From assembly GCF_003855255.1 (NCBI RefSeq), contig NZ_CP034072.1, positions 3,278,727 through 3,342,726 on the forward strand: a stretch of 64,000 bases of DNA, in the 5' to 3' direction. Of the stretch, positions 25,119 to 33,410 are shown in pieces. The stretch comes from Mycolicibacterium nivoides. GTDB taxonomy: Bacteria; Actinomycetota; Actinomycetes; Mycobacteriales; Mycobacteriaceae. The stretch's first letter is position 1, and each line of letters starts with the position of its first letter. The notes beneath the pieces were generated by a model, which saw nothing but the letters and a program-made list of their open reading frames with translations, ran no database searches and was not told where the DNA came from. The position numbers and the translations under genes are program-made.

Positions 25119-25880
25119 ATGCCACGCACTGTGCTCGTCACCGGGGCGACCGGCACTCTCGGCCACCATGTCGTGCCTGAGGCGACCGAGGCCGGCCATC
25201 ATGTCCGGGCACTGAGCCGCCGGGAGCGAGTCGGCTACACGGGCGTGCACTGGCACCAGGCCGACTTGCTCAAGTCCGACGGTTTGGACGCCGCACTCGA
25301 CGGCGTGGATGTCGTCCTCCATTGCGCCACTCAGCCCACCGGCAGTAAGGACATCAGGGCGGCCCGGAATCTGATCGAGGCTGCGCGACGCAAGGGCGTC
25401 GGGCATCTCATCTACATCTCCATCGTCGGGATCGACGACATCCCGCTTCCTTATTACAAGACCAAGCTGCGGGTCGAGCAGGCACTCGAGTCATCGGGTG
25501 TGGGGCACACGATCCTGCGCGCCACACAGTTCCACGAGCTAATCGAAAAGACGTTCTCGGCGCAGCGATTCTTGCCCTTCTTGTGGGCCCTGCGGGACGT
25601 CCGATTCCAGCCGATCGACACCCGCGATGTGGCGACCCGATTGGTCGCATTGATCGATTCCGAACCGGCCGGGCGGGTGTCTGACATCGGCGGCCCCAGC
25701 ATCCACAGTCACCCAGAATTGGGACAGATGTATCTCTCAGCACACAACAGCGTACGTCGCGTGGCCAGATTCACCCTGCCCGGTCGCATCGTCGCCGGTT
25801 ACAGGTCGGGAGCCAATCTGACCCCGGAAAATGCGATCGACGGCGTATCGTTCCAGGACTATTTGGGCACGGGCGGATAG
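25119..25880 (+). CDS. NAD(P)-binding atypical short-chain dehydrogenase (NmrA/SDR family)
   Basis: 253 residues from ATG 25119; GTG 25110 would add three. A Rossmann nucleotide site TVLVTGATGTLGHHV opens the protein, followed by VVLHCATQPTGSKD and an IYISIVGIDDIPLPYYKTKLRVEQALESSG segment in which Tyr and Lys occupy YxxxK (YYKTKL). This is the atypical SDR group that includes NAD(P)H-binding sensor or isomerase proteins. The substrate is unknown, and no neighbour suggests a pathway. Confidence 0.82.
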   Translation: MPRTVLVTGATGTLGHHVVPEATEAGHHVRALSRRERVGYTGVHWHQADLLKSDGLDAALDGVDVVLHCATQPTGSKDIRAARNLIEAARRKGVGHLIYISIVGIDDIPLPYYKTKLRVEQALESSGVGHTILRATQFHELIEKTFSAQRFLPFLWALRDVRFQPIDTRDVATRLVALIDSEPAGRVSDIGGPSIHSHPELGQMYLSAHNSVRRVARFTLPGRIVAGYRSGANLTPENAIDGVSFQDYLGTGG

Positions 25881-25977
25881 ATCATCTACGCCGAGCAGGC
25901 GTCACTGTCGCAACCATGGCGACACAGTTTCCCCATCGGTCTTGCATGTGACAGCGATCGTCGTAGGCTCGACAGCG

Positions 25978-26562
25978 ATGAGCACTTCAGCGCCGCAGGA
26001 CAGGTCGATGCGGGCTGCCGACACCGACCGCATTCAGGTGGCGCAGCTGCTCACTGATGCTGCCGCCGCGGGCCGGCTGCCGATGACCGAGTATGAGGAC
26101 CGGCTAGCAAAGGCCTACGCGGCTGAGACCTACGACGATCTGGCGCGTCTGAGCCGCGACCTTCCCGGCGCGGTCAACTGTTCGGCCGGCCACTGTCGGC
26201 CTGCCCCCTCGACGCTGCTGCTGGCGATCATGAGCGGGTTCGAGCGCCGGGGCCGGTGGAACGTGCCGAAGAAGTTGACGACGTTCGCGCTCTTCGGTGG
26301 CGGGGTGGTCGACCTTCGCTACGCCGATTTCACCGCACCCGATGTCGAGGTCCGCACCTATTCCATCTTCGGCGGGCAGACCATCCTGGTGCCGCCCGAG
26401 GTGAATGTGGATCTCGACGGCACGGGCGTGATGGGGAACTTCGATCACAGCGTCGACGGGGACGGCACGGCCGGCGCGCCGCGTGTCCACATCCGCGGCT
26501 TCTCGCTGTGGGGCAGCGTCAGCGTGAAACGCAAGAAGCGCCGCAACCAGATCGAGGACTGA
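25978..26562 (+). CDS. DUF1707 and LiaF-like C-terminal domain protein
   Basis: 194 residues from ATG 25978. DUF1707 spans about 9-62 (RAADTDRIQVAQLLTDAAAAGRLPMTEYEDRL). The second half (about 85-190) is a beta-helical LiaF/DUF2154-type domain: LFGGGVVDLRYADFTAPDVEV, SIFGGQTILVPPEVNVDL and MGNFDHSVDG. There is no membrane segment between them in this copy. In Firmicutes LiaF-type proteins restrain cell-wall stress signalling; in mycobacteria the combination is common and uncharacterised. It ends at a strong terminator. Confidence 0.83.
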   Translation: MSTSAPQDRSMRAADTDRIQVAQLLTDAAAAGRLPMTEYEDRLAKAYAAETYDDLARLSRDLPGAVNCSAGHCRPAPSTLLLAIMSGFERRGRWNVPKKLTTFALFGGGVVDLRYADFTAPDVEVRTYSIFGGQTILVPPEVNVDLDGTGVMGNFDHSVDGDGTAGAPRVHIRGFSLWGSVSVKRKKRRNQIED

Positions 26563-26570
26563 AAACGAAA

Positions 26571-26596
26571 ACGGGCGGGCCCGAAGGCCCGCCCGT
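26571..26596. terminator. Bidirectional intrinsic terminator
   Basis: An 11-base-pair stem ACGGGCGGGCC with its complement and a CGAA tetraloop, preceded by AAAACGAAA and located between the convergent genes ending at 26562 and 26613. Confidence 0.85.
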
Positions 26597-26612
26597 CTCA
26601 ATGTCCGACAGA

Positions 26613-27164
26613 TCAGTGGTTGCAGCTTGCGGCGGCGACACAGGTCAAGGACTTGTTCGCGTTGGAAGGCTTCGCGCTCGACACCTTGGCGGTGGGTCCG
26701 TCCCCAGCGATGGCCTTGGGCAGGGTGCCCGGCAGGTCCTTCTCGTCCGGGAGGATCTTGTTGCCGAGGTACTGGTTCGAGTACTTCTGCGTCTGGTTGT
26801 AGTAGTACTTACCGGCGTTGACGTTCAGCTCCCCCTGGACCACACCGTTGGTGCCCTTGCTGGGATCGGCGTAGTTCGCCGTGCCGAAGTTGGTGTGGTA
26901 AACCTCGCCCAACGGGCTGTCGTCGAGCGTCTTGTTGACGCCGGGCGTCTGGTTGAACACCTTGTCGCCGACGGCCTGTGCCGCCCGCACTCCCGGCGCG
27001 GGGTTGTCGAAGGCGGGCCTGCCCACCGCGTTGCCCGACGCACTGGAGTCAGCGGACGCCAGGCCGGTCGGCAAGGCCACCGCCAATGCACCGCCCGCGA
27101 TGACGCCCCCGACCAACGTCCGCGTCCGCACCGACCGCTCGGACATCTTCCGATGTTTTGCCAT
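26613..27164 (-). CDS. Secreted hypothetical protein (183 aa)
   Basis: The N-terminus MAKHRKMSERSVRTRTLVGG is basic, then a hydrophobic core, and a cleavage site near GLASA; this is a typical Sec signal with an extended n-region. The mature part is polar, with Tyr/Asn-rich NAGKYYYNQTQKYSNQYLG, two cysteines near the end (LTCVAAASCNH) and no recognisable domain. An AGGTAACAGGC-type site precedes the ATG. It is convergent with the DUF1707 gene and follows the terminator of the next upstream gene. Function unknown. Confidence 0.7.
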   Translation of the reverse strand: MAKHRKMSERSVRTRTLVGGVIAGGALAVALPTGLASADSSASGNAVGRPAFDNPAPGVRAAQAVGDKVFNQTPGVNKTLDDSPLGEVYHTNFGTANYADPSKGTNGVVQGELNVNAGKYYYNQTQKYSNQYLGNKILPDEKDLPGTLPKAIAGDGPTAKVSSAKPSNANKSLTCVAAASCNH

Positions 27165-27360
27165 GCCTGTTACCTCTCGTGAGTGGCGTTGCGCCGCAGC
27201 TAAATTCGGGCCACACAGCTGACATTGCCACCGGCCCGCCAGCGAACCTAAGGCACCACAGACACCAGCGGTAGGTAGTGGCGACGTTGTTCATTTGCTG
27301 TTCGGCACATGATCACGAGAATTCACAGCTCGTACACAGGAACCGTCCAAGCACGTGAAA

Positions 27361-27399
27361 ACGCAACGGCCCCCTCCGTTTTGGAGGGGGCCGTCGCGT
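27361..27399 (-). terminator. Intrinsic terminator after the 541-aa secreted protein gene
   Basis: A 12-base-pair stem (ACGGCCCCCTCC with its complement) around a 5-base loop, extended by four further pairs after one mismatch; the minus-strand side is followed by GTTTTC. It lies 12 bases after the stop. Confidence 0.9.
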
Positions 27400-27410
27400 G
27401 GGATCAGGCG

Positions 27411-29036
27411 TTACTTGTCCTTGTTGTCCTTGGTGCCCTTGTTGTCCTTGGTGTCGGAGTGGGCGTTGCCGGCCTTGGCCCCTGAGGCGGCTCCGGAGGA
27501 GCTGTCGGTGTCACCCTTGGCGGTGTCACCCTTGGCGGTCTCCTGCTTGCCCGCACCGGCCTTGGTCGTGGGCTTGAATGCCTTCTCGAGACTCTTCGTG
27601 GCATTCTCGACGAACTTCTCGCCGGCCGACTTCTTGCGCTCGGTGGTGCGCGATTTGGGAGCGAACTTGTTCGGAGTCTTGGTCGCAGCACCGGCGTCAG
27701 TCGACTCGGCGCCACTGGGCTTCGCCTCGGTCGACTTCTGCTCCTCCGCCGACTTCTCCTCAGCCGCAACCTCTTTGACGTCCGCGACCTCTTTGACGGT
27801 GGTCGCGGTCTTGGGCGCCAGGTCCAGACCCAAGTCCAGCTTCGGCAGCTTCGGCAGCTCGAACTTCGGAGCCTCGGGCTTCGAGACCTCGACCGGCGTG
27901 GCCGTCTCGGTGCCGCTCTCAGCGGTCTCGTCGACGGCGCTTTCCTCGTCCTTGACCTCGACGGTCGAGACGAGCTTGGTCTCGGCGGGCGCCTCGAGCC
28001 GCTCAACGAGCTTCTTGAACGGCGATTCGACGTCGAGCTTCGGCGTCGGCAGGCTCAGCAGCTTGCTGAGGCTCGGCAGGCTCGTGGAGCTCACGGCGTC
28101 CGAAGCGGTTTCGGCCTTCTCTTCGGTCTCTTCCTTGGCCGCCAGCAGGCTGACGTCGGCGCTCTCCTCTTCGGCCACGCCACCCGGCACCGGGTCCAGC
28201 GTCCCCTGCGTGATCGCATCGACAACGTAGGTGACGGCGGCCGTGATGCCCGTGTTCGCGCCATAGCCGAAGAAGAACGAGTTGCTCAGATTCTGCGCGA
28301 AACCGCCGTCCGGCAGGTTGTCGTTCAGGATGCTGCCGACGACCGTAGCGACCCCGCCCCCGAAGAACTCGTCGACGCGCTTCGACAGCTGGAGACGCTG
28401 GGTCGGGTCGAACGCATCGACGGCCGCGGCGGCGATAACCGAACCGAGGTAGGCGAATTCGTTGAAGCCGGCCTCGAAGAAGATGTTGTCGACGATGTCG
28501 AGGGGCAGGATGTTGTCGCTGAGGTAGTACGCCAGGCCGGTGAACCCGTCCTTGCACACCGAGCCGGTCGCAGAGCAGTCACCCGGAGCGTAGAAGTTCT
28601 CGTTGACCTTTTTGCCGGCCTTGTCATAGAACTGGACGCCATCGCCCATGTCGCCCACGGTCGCGGGGATCGTGGCGGCCGCGTCGCGGTAAAGCGGCTT
28701 TCCATCTGGACCGACGAGAGCTGTGTCTTCCGGAGTGTTCTCGTCCGGATATGCGAGCTTGCCGTCCTTGAGGACGTAGCCGGTGGTGGGACCGGAAACG
28801 ACACCCTGGTAGTAGTAGCCGCCGTAACCCTGGGTGAACGACTGCCACGCACCCTGCAGCGAGAGCGCCACCAACTGCATCTGTTCCGCCGTCATGGTCC
28901 GCTGCGCAGGAGCTTCCGCGCTCGAGGCGGCCACCGTGATCTCGTCGCGCGGAACGAACAGCGCAGGGGTCCCAGCGACAAGCGCGCCGGCGCTGAGGAG
29001 GGCGACGCCAGTGGTGACGAGCGGACGGACTGCCAT
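27411..29036 (-). CDS. Secreted protein A of an MprA-box-linked paralogous pair (541 aa)
   Basis: From ATG 29036, with AAGGGG ten bases upstream. The signal peptide MAVRPLVTTGVALLSAGALV is cleaved near TPA. A folded region of about 310 residues includes ALSLQGAWQSFTQGYGGYYY, DGFTGLAYYLSDNILPLDIV and NSFFFGYGANTGITAAVTYV. From about 330 a long disordered Glu/Lys/Thr/Ala-rich tail follows, ending DTKDNKGTKDNKDK, with no membrane anchor. The paralogue at 29794-31338 shares all the folded-region motifs; the tail differs. No known family is recognised. A predicted MprA box lies 70 bases upstream, so it may be part of the envelope-stress response. Confidence 0.78.
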   Translation of the reverse strand: MAVRPLVTTGVALLSAGALVAGTPALFVPRDEITVAASSAEAPAQRTMTAEQMQLVALSLQGAWQSFTQGYGGYYYQGVVSGPTTGYVLKDGKLAYPDENTPEDTALVGPDGKPLYRDAAATIPATVGDMGDGVQFYDKAGKKVNENFYAPGDCSATGSVCKDGFTGLAYYLSDNILPLDIVDNIFFEAGFNEFAYLGSVIAAAAVDAFDPTQRLQLSKRVDEFFGGGVATVVGSILNDNLPDGGFAQNLSNSFFFGYGANTGITAAVTYVVDAITQGTLDPVPGGVAEEESADVSLLAAKEETEEKAETASDAVSSTSLPSLSKLLSLPTPKLDVESPFKKLVERLEAPAETKLVSTVEVKDEESAVDETAESGTETATPVEVSKPEAPKFELPKLPKLDLGLDLAPKTATTVKEVADVKEVAAEEKSAEEQKSTEAKPSGAESTDAGAATKTPNKFAPKSRTTERKKSAGEKFVENATKSLEKAFKPTTKAGAGKQETAKGDTAKGDTDSSSGAASGAKAGNAHSDTKDNKGTKDNKDK

Positions 29037-29105
29037 GTGGGTGTGGCCCCTTATCTCGAGCGTGGGCGGAATTCCGGAGAACCCGTGCAGGTACCTGCGT
29101 AGAAC

Positions 29106-29123
29106 CTTAAAAGTCCTTGAGAA
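29106..29123 (-). promoter_or_regulatory. Predicted MprA box, proximal, secreted protein A
   Basis: On the minus strand TTCTCAA, four bases, TTTTAAG: repeats at the 11-base pitch of the mprA and pepD boxes, with two to three changes. It lies 70 bases before the ATG, nearly the same distance as in the paralogue (67). The downstream GCAACCTCTAT block (plus-strand reading) is also shared by both paralogues' upstream regions. Confidence 0.55.
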
Positions 29124-29704
29124 GGGTAATTCCCGGCACCCCCACCCGCAACCTCTATCCAGGCACAACCGGAGCGTGCGACGCACCGCCGCCGCGCTTC
29201 TCTTGCGCTGCGACTCCGGCCAATTTTTCGATGCAGAACGAGACGTTCCCGATCGGCACAGAATCAGCTAATTATGAATACCGTTGCCGCGGAGCCCGCT
29301 GAGCGCAAAGGCGCGGGTTGCAGCCCGCGGAACCCGTTGCGCGAGCGCCGACCGTGCGGGTGCGGCACACTCGGGCGTTCATCCGAACAGCTCGGCGCGG
29401 AGCCGGTCATATCCCTAGGTCAGGCCGCATGATGCTCGCGCCGGCAGGCACCGATCCGCGGCCACTCGCCGCCCCGACCGCACGCCGCGCGTCGGTCACT
29501 TCGAGTCCGGCCGGTCCGCTCGCCGAAGCCCTGCGGAAGCCAAACCAACCACCCCCGCGGGGAAGCGACAGCGGCCACGATTGATTCAAATCGGCATTAC
29601 CGGAAAAACAACGGCCACCGAGCCACGAAAGACATGCCCTTACGGAGAAGTAAATAACCGCAGGTCACGGGCCTTGTAGCGAACATTTTGAACGCGGTCA
29701 GATC

Positions 29705-29722
29705 CTGAGAAAAACCTGAGAT
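29705..29722 (-). promoter_or_regulatory. Predicted MprA box, distal, upstream of secreted protein A
   Basis: On the minus strand ATCTCAG, four bases, TTCTCAG at 11-base pitch. It sits just downstream of the terminator of the preceding gene and about 670 bases before the ATG of protein A. An almost identical element occurs at 32033-32050. Confidence 0.62.
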
Positions 29723-29743
29723 TGCGGTCCAAACAGACGAAAA

Positions 29744-29780
29744 CACCATGGCCCCCGCCAAAAGGGCAGGGGCCACGGTG
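29744..29780 (-). terminator. Intrinsic terminator after secreted protein B
   Basis: CACCATGGCCCC pairs with GGGGCCACGGTG (one mismatch) and the stem continues with GCC/GGC around an A-rich loop. On the minus strand it is followed by TTTTCG. It begins 14 bases after the stop at 29794. Confidence 0.8.
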
Positions 29781-29793
29781 TGAGAGCGGGTGA

Positions 29794-31338
29794 CTACTTG
29801 TCGCCGCCTTCTCCCGAGTCATTCTCTCCGCCGGTGGCATTCTTGACGGCCTCGCCCAGTTTCTTCAGGAACTTGCTGCCGTTGGACTCGCCCTTCGGCT
29901 TGCCGTCACCGAAGAGGATGGGCGGTGTGACCTTGTTGCCGGTCTTGGTATCGGTGCCCGTCTTGGTCTCGTCTTCCGCGGCAGGCTCTTTGTCCTTGAT
30001 GCTGCTCTTGGGAGTGACGTCGGGCTTCAGCTCCGGCGCCTTGAATTCCGGTGCCTTGAATTCCGGCGCCTTCAACTCGGGAGCCTTGAACTCGGGGACT
30101 TTCACCTCGGGAGCCTTGACTTCAGGCAACTTCACTTCGGGCGCCTTGAACTCGGGCAGCTTGAACTCAGGCGCCTTGGGGGCCTCGAACTTCGGGGCTT
30201 CGAGCGTCGGAAGCTCGATACCGAGCGGGGTGGTTCCGGTGCCGCCCTCGACCGGGTTCTCTGTTCCCTCAACATCCTTGAGGAGCGTGGGCTCGGTGGA
30301 ACCTTCGAGCTTCTCGGTGAGCTTCTTCCACGGCGACTCGACGTCGAGCTTCGGCGTCGGCAAGCTCAGCAGCTTGCTGAAGTTCGGCAGGCCGGTGGAG
30401 GTAGGCGTGGTTTCCGTCTCGGCCGTGGTCTTGGCCAGCAGCACGGTGTCCTCGGAGCTCGTGTCGAAAGTCTGAACCGGGTTGCCGTCGAGCGGATTGA
30501 GGAAGTTCGGATCAGGGGTAGGCGTGCCTTGAGCGATGGCATCCACCACGTAGGTGATCGCGGCAGTGATGCCGGTGTTGACGCCATAGCCGAAGAAGAA
30601 CGAGTTCGTGAGGCCGTAGGCGTAGCCATCCTGCGGCAGGTTGTCGAGAAGGAGATTGCCGACGAGTTGCGTTGCGCCACCATCGAAGAAGTCGTTGACA
30701 CGCTTGGCTAGATCGAGCCGACCGGTCGGATCAACGTTGTCGATTGCGGTCGCGACGACGAGGATGGCTTGACGCGCGAGCTCGGTGAACCCGCCCTCGA
30801 AGAAGATGTTGTCGATCGGCCCCAGGGGCAAGATGTTGTCACTGAGGTAGTACGCGAGCCCAGTGAATCCGTCCTTGCAGACCGCGCCGGTAGCCGTGCA
30901 GTTACCGGGATCGTCCTCCAAGACGATCTCGCCGTTCTCGTCGAGTTCGTAGACGGGGGCACCCTGGACGTTGTAGTACTGGGCACCGGGCTCCAGATCG
31001 GCCGTCGTGGCGCGCGTCCCGTCTGCGTTATAGAGGGGCGTGCCGTTCGCATCTTCGAGGAACCCGGCATTGTCGATGGCCTCGGCGGGTTTGGGGCTCT
31101 GTCCCGGAATGTAGAGACCGCCGTAACCCTGGGTGAACGACTGCCACGCGCCCTGCAGTGACAGCGCGAGCAGGTGGATCTGCTCTTGGGTCAACGTCTT
31201 GTGCGCTTCGACCGCGGCCGCCGTCGGGGAAGCAACGGTGACCGCACTATGCGGGACGAACAGCGCGGGGGCCCCAGCAACGATCGCGCCAGCGCTGACA
31301 AGTGCGACACCGGTGGTGACGAGCGGACGTACAGCCAT
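29794..31338 (-). CDS. Secreted protein B of the MprA-box-linked paralogous pair (514 aa)
   Basis: From ATG 31338, with AAAAAGGGG about ten bases upstream. The signal peptide MAVRPLVTTGVALVSAGAIV matches protein A almost exactly. Shared folded-region motifs are LSLQGAWQSFTQGYGGLY, DGFTGLAYYLSDNILPLGP and NSFFFGYGVNTGITAAITYV. Its tail contains about a dozen five-residue units of the form APE-F/V/L-K (see repeat 30025-30200) and ends KKLGEAVKNATGGEND. A Pro/Lys pentapeptide array would be an extended rod, suited to spanning the cell wall. No family or enzymatic motif is recognised. It has its own predicted MprA boxes. Confidence 0.78.
   Translation of the reverse strand: MAVRPLVTTGVALVSAGAIVAGAPALFVPHSAVTVASPTAAAVEAHKTLTQEQIHLLALSLQGAWQSFTQGYGGLYIPGQSPKPAEAIDNAGFLEDANGTPLYNADGTRATTADLEPGAQYYNVQGAPVYELDENGEIVLEDDPGNCTATGAVCKDGFTGLAYYLSDNILPLGPIDNIFFEGGFTELARQAILVVATAIDNVDPTGRLDLAKRVNDFFDGGATQLVGNLLLDNLPQDGYAYGLTNSFFFGYGVNTGITAAITYVVDAIAQGTPTPDPNFLNPLDGNPVQTFDTSSEDTVLLAKTTAETETTPTSTGLPNFSKLLSLPTPKLDVESPWKKLTEKLEGSTEPTLLKDVEGTENPVEGGTGTTPLGIELPTLEAPKFEAPKAPEFKLPEFKAPEVKLPEVKAPEVKVPEFKAPELKAPEFKAPEFKAPELKPDVTPKSSIKDKEPAAEDETKTGTDTKTGNKVTPPILFGDGKPKGESNGSKFLKKLGEAVKNATGGENDSGEGGDK
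30025..30200 (-). repeat. 15-base tandem repeats encoding (A/L)PE(F/V/L)K pentapeptides
   Basis: Degenerate 15-base units (plus strand TTGAATTCCGGCGCC and variants such as TTCACCTCGGGAGCC) are repeated about a dozen times in frame within secreted protein B. The repeat number may vary between strains by slippage. Confidence 0.85.
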
Positions 31339-31404
31339 ACGCGTGGCCCCTTTTTCCTGAGCGTGAGCCGGGCTCTGAAGACCCGGGCCGGTACCGGAGT
31401 ACAA

Positions 31405-31422
31405 CTTAGAAACTCCTGAGAA
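31405..31422 (-). promoter_or_regulatory. Predicted MprA box, proximal, secreted protein B
   Basis: On the minus strand TTCTCAG, four bases, TTCTAAG at 11-base pitch, 67 bases before the ATG. It is very close to the pepD box (CTCTAAG-N4-TTCTCAG), with the two half-site types in the opposite order. Confidence 0.68.
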
Positions 31423-32032
31423 TGCTAAGTCCCGGTACCGCCTCCCGCAACCTCTATAGACGCAGGACAGTATCCACTTTGCCAACGCCATGCACTCACT
31501 TGAGCGGGGCGGCGTCGACCAATTTTCCAATGCAAATTCAACCGCTACATTTTCAGCCGTTTCCAGCTACGCCCAGCACGTCGCTGACCGCCGGTTTCGT
31601 CAGCATAAATGCGCGCCCCACCGGCCATGCGACCCGCGGAACGATCGAGATATTGGTTGCTGGAGCACATTAGGCCAAGGCACATCGAGGCGAGGTACGA
31701 AGCTCAGGCCATCTCCACACAAACCACACATAACCAATGTTCACATCGGCGTGGCGTCCGACTCGCAAGTGGCCGTTCGGACAAGGCTCCGCTCAACAAG
31801 CGCGCCCACGTCCAGTTGCGGCGCTGGCCTTTTTGCTACCGGCGCGGCCGCGCAACAGCACTCCCAGATTGACCCATCCATTGTTTGCAAGGGACGGCAC
31901 GAAAAGCCATTATTTGCATTCGCAACAACAGTGGGGAGCCAACCGCCATGAGTTGGTCCCGCGTGTTAACTGATGGTGAACAAATCGTGTCCGAAAGGAC
32001 CGACACGAAGCCTCGTCAGCAAAGCTTTCAAC

Positions 32033-32050
32033 CTGAGAAGAACCTGAGAT
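32033..32050 (-). promoter_or_regulatory. Predicted MprA box, distal, upstream of secreted protein B
   Basis: On the minus strand ATCTCAG, four bases, TTCTCAG at 11-base pitch, starting four bases after the stop codon of the PE-PPE domain gene and about 700 bases before the protein B ATG. Confidence 0.62.
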
Positions 32051-32054
32051 CGGC

Positions 32055-33332
32055 TCAGTCGCCGGCCGACGACGCGTCGGCATCCGGCGCATGGACCGAC
32101 GCCGTCGCTGCCTCGCCGCGCAGCTTCTTGGCCCAGGCTCGCACCCCGTCGACCACCGGCCCGCCGGACCGGCGCGGACCCGAAGCGCGATCGCGGCCCA
32201 GAGCTTTCGGGGAGAAGTCCAGACTCTTCCGCAGCACCGGGCGGGTGGCCGGCTCCGCCTCAGACGCCGCTGCGGGACCCGCCGCAGAAGCCGGTGCCGG
32301 TTCGGACGCCGACCGGGCCGCCGAACCGCCGTCACGCAGGATGTTGGCGCCTTCCTCGACCCCGGCGGTGAAGTCGTGGACGAACCGCTCGGTCTCCTCG
32401 CGGGTCGGAATCAGCCGGGCCGGCGTGTATTTCTGCGGGTTGGCCAACGGGTCGTTGTCGGGATACCCGTAATCGACCACCGCCCGGAGCGCCGGGGTGG
32501 CCGCGTCGGCCAGCAGGTTGCCCGGCTCCCCGAACGCCCGCAGCGGTGAAACCAGCGGCAGGTTGTCGGACTCGTAACCGACGTAGGTGGTGTCGTCGAC
32601 TCGGCTGATCCGCACGGTGCCGTCGGCCGTCTGGCGCACCACGGTGCCACCGCTGTCCAGCGTTTCCTGGCAGGTGGCATCGCAGTCGCGCACATTGCCG
32701 TCGGCGTCGATCGGGAAATCCAGGCTGTCCTGCTGGAGCCGGCGGTCCAGATAAGCCATCAGCGAGTTGGCCATCGCGAGCGCGTTCCACAGGTAGGCGG
32801 GAATGTTGGAGTTGATGTCGTACTCGTAGACCACGTTGACCACCGGCACGCCCGGGTCCGTCGGCGTCGGGATCGGGTTCACCCCGATCGCCGCGAAGAA
32901 CGGCAGCCGCGTGCCGAATCCGCCGTTGGGGCTCGCCACGTTGTTGTCGAGCACATACAGCTTGGGCTGAGTCACCACGGGATCGTTCGTCAGCTTGCCG
33001 TAGGTCAGCAGCAGGCTCACATTCGCCGCGCCCCAGCCCGAGGACAGCACCACATTGTCGTCGCCACTGTTGTCCTGGATCGCCCGGTAGACGCCGAACG
33101 GGCCGGTGAAGAAGTTCGCGACGACAGGCTCGTCCTGGCCCTGCCGGTACAGCCCACCGTAGAAATCGGCCACGCCGTCACCGGCCGGGTTCGTCGAACT
33201 CGCACCGATGATGAGCGCCGACAACTGCACCGCGGTCATCGGCTGCGCCGCCCCGAGCGCAGTCACCGTCGCCAACGCCATCCCACCGAGAAGCGATGCC
33301 GGCAACACGCGTCCACCCAAGCGTTGTGCCAC
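32055..33332 (-). CDS. Secreted PE-PPE domain-type protein (425 aa)
   Basis: From GTG 33332, with AGAGG about nine bases upstream. A signal peptide (about 1-29, ATVTALGAA) leads directly into a PE-PPE-like serine-hydrolase region: LSSGWGAANVSLLLTYGKL contains the likely nucleophile loop, VVNVVYEYDINSNIPAYLWN follows, and TTYVGYESDNLPLVSPLRAFGEP is the strong C-terminal signature. Two cysteines (RDCDATCQE) may pair. The last 80 residues are Ala/Pro/Arg-rich and disordered. It shares the YxSDNLPLxxPxRA signature with the gene at 22180 but lacks the Lys-rich tail. Lipid or acyl-ester substrate likely; not proven. Confidence 0.8.
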   Translation of the reverse strand: MAQRLGGRVLPASLLGGMALATVTALGAAQPMTAVQLSALIIGASSTNPAGDGVADFYGGLYRQGQDEPVVANFFTGPFGVYRAIQDNSGDDNVVLSSGWGAANVSLLLTYGKLTNDPVVTQPKLYVLDNNVASPNGGFGTRLPFFAAIGVNPIPTPTDPGVPVVNVVYEYDINSNIPAYLWNALAMANSLMAYLDRRLQQDSLDFPIDADGNVRDCDATCQETLDSGGTVVRQTADGTVRISRVDDTTYVGYESDNLPLVSPLRAFGEPGNLLADAATPALRAVVDYGYPDNDPLANPQKYTPARLIPTREETERFVHDFTAGVEEGANILRDGGSAARSASEPAPASAAGPAAASEAEPATRPVLRKSLDFSPKALGRDRASGPRRSGGPVVDGVRAWAKKLRGEAATASVHAPDADASSAGD

Positions 33333-33410
33333 GGCGCCGCCTCTCAGCCCAGTTCGAATGAGCAGAAGCTACCCGACGGCAAACGGCAGCGTCGGCCAAT
33401 GCGGGTACAG

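Larger units (their letters stand above)
29037..29793. other. 757-base intergenic region upstream of secreted protein A
   Basis: No credible protein gene is seen. The region contains a proximal MprA box (29106-29123), a distal MprA box (29705-29722) and the terminator of the upstream gene (29744-29780). About 580 bases between the two boxes are unexplained and could be an unusually long leader or a separate small RNA transcribed from the distal box toward lower coordinates. Confidence 0.55.
31339..32054. other. 716-base intergenic region upstream of secreted protein B
   Basis: No supported gene. It has the same plan as the region upstream of paralogue A: a proximal MprA box (31405-31422), a shared GCAACCTCTAT block about 30 bases beyond it, and a distal MprA box (32033-32050) next to the stop codon of the preceding gene. 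The remaining roughly 580 bases are of lower GC than the surroundings and unexplained. Confidence 0.55.

Noticed and set aside
33340..33350. Single CTCTCAG half-site upstream of the PE-PPE domain gene at 33332
   Set aside because: Only one half-site, in the wrong orientation and without a partner at 11-base pitch.
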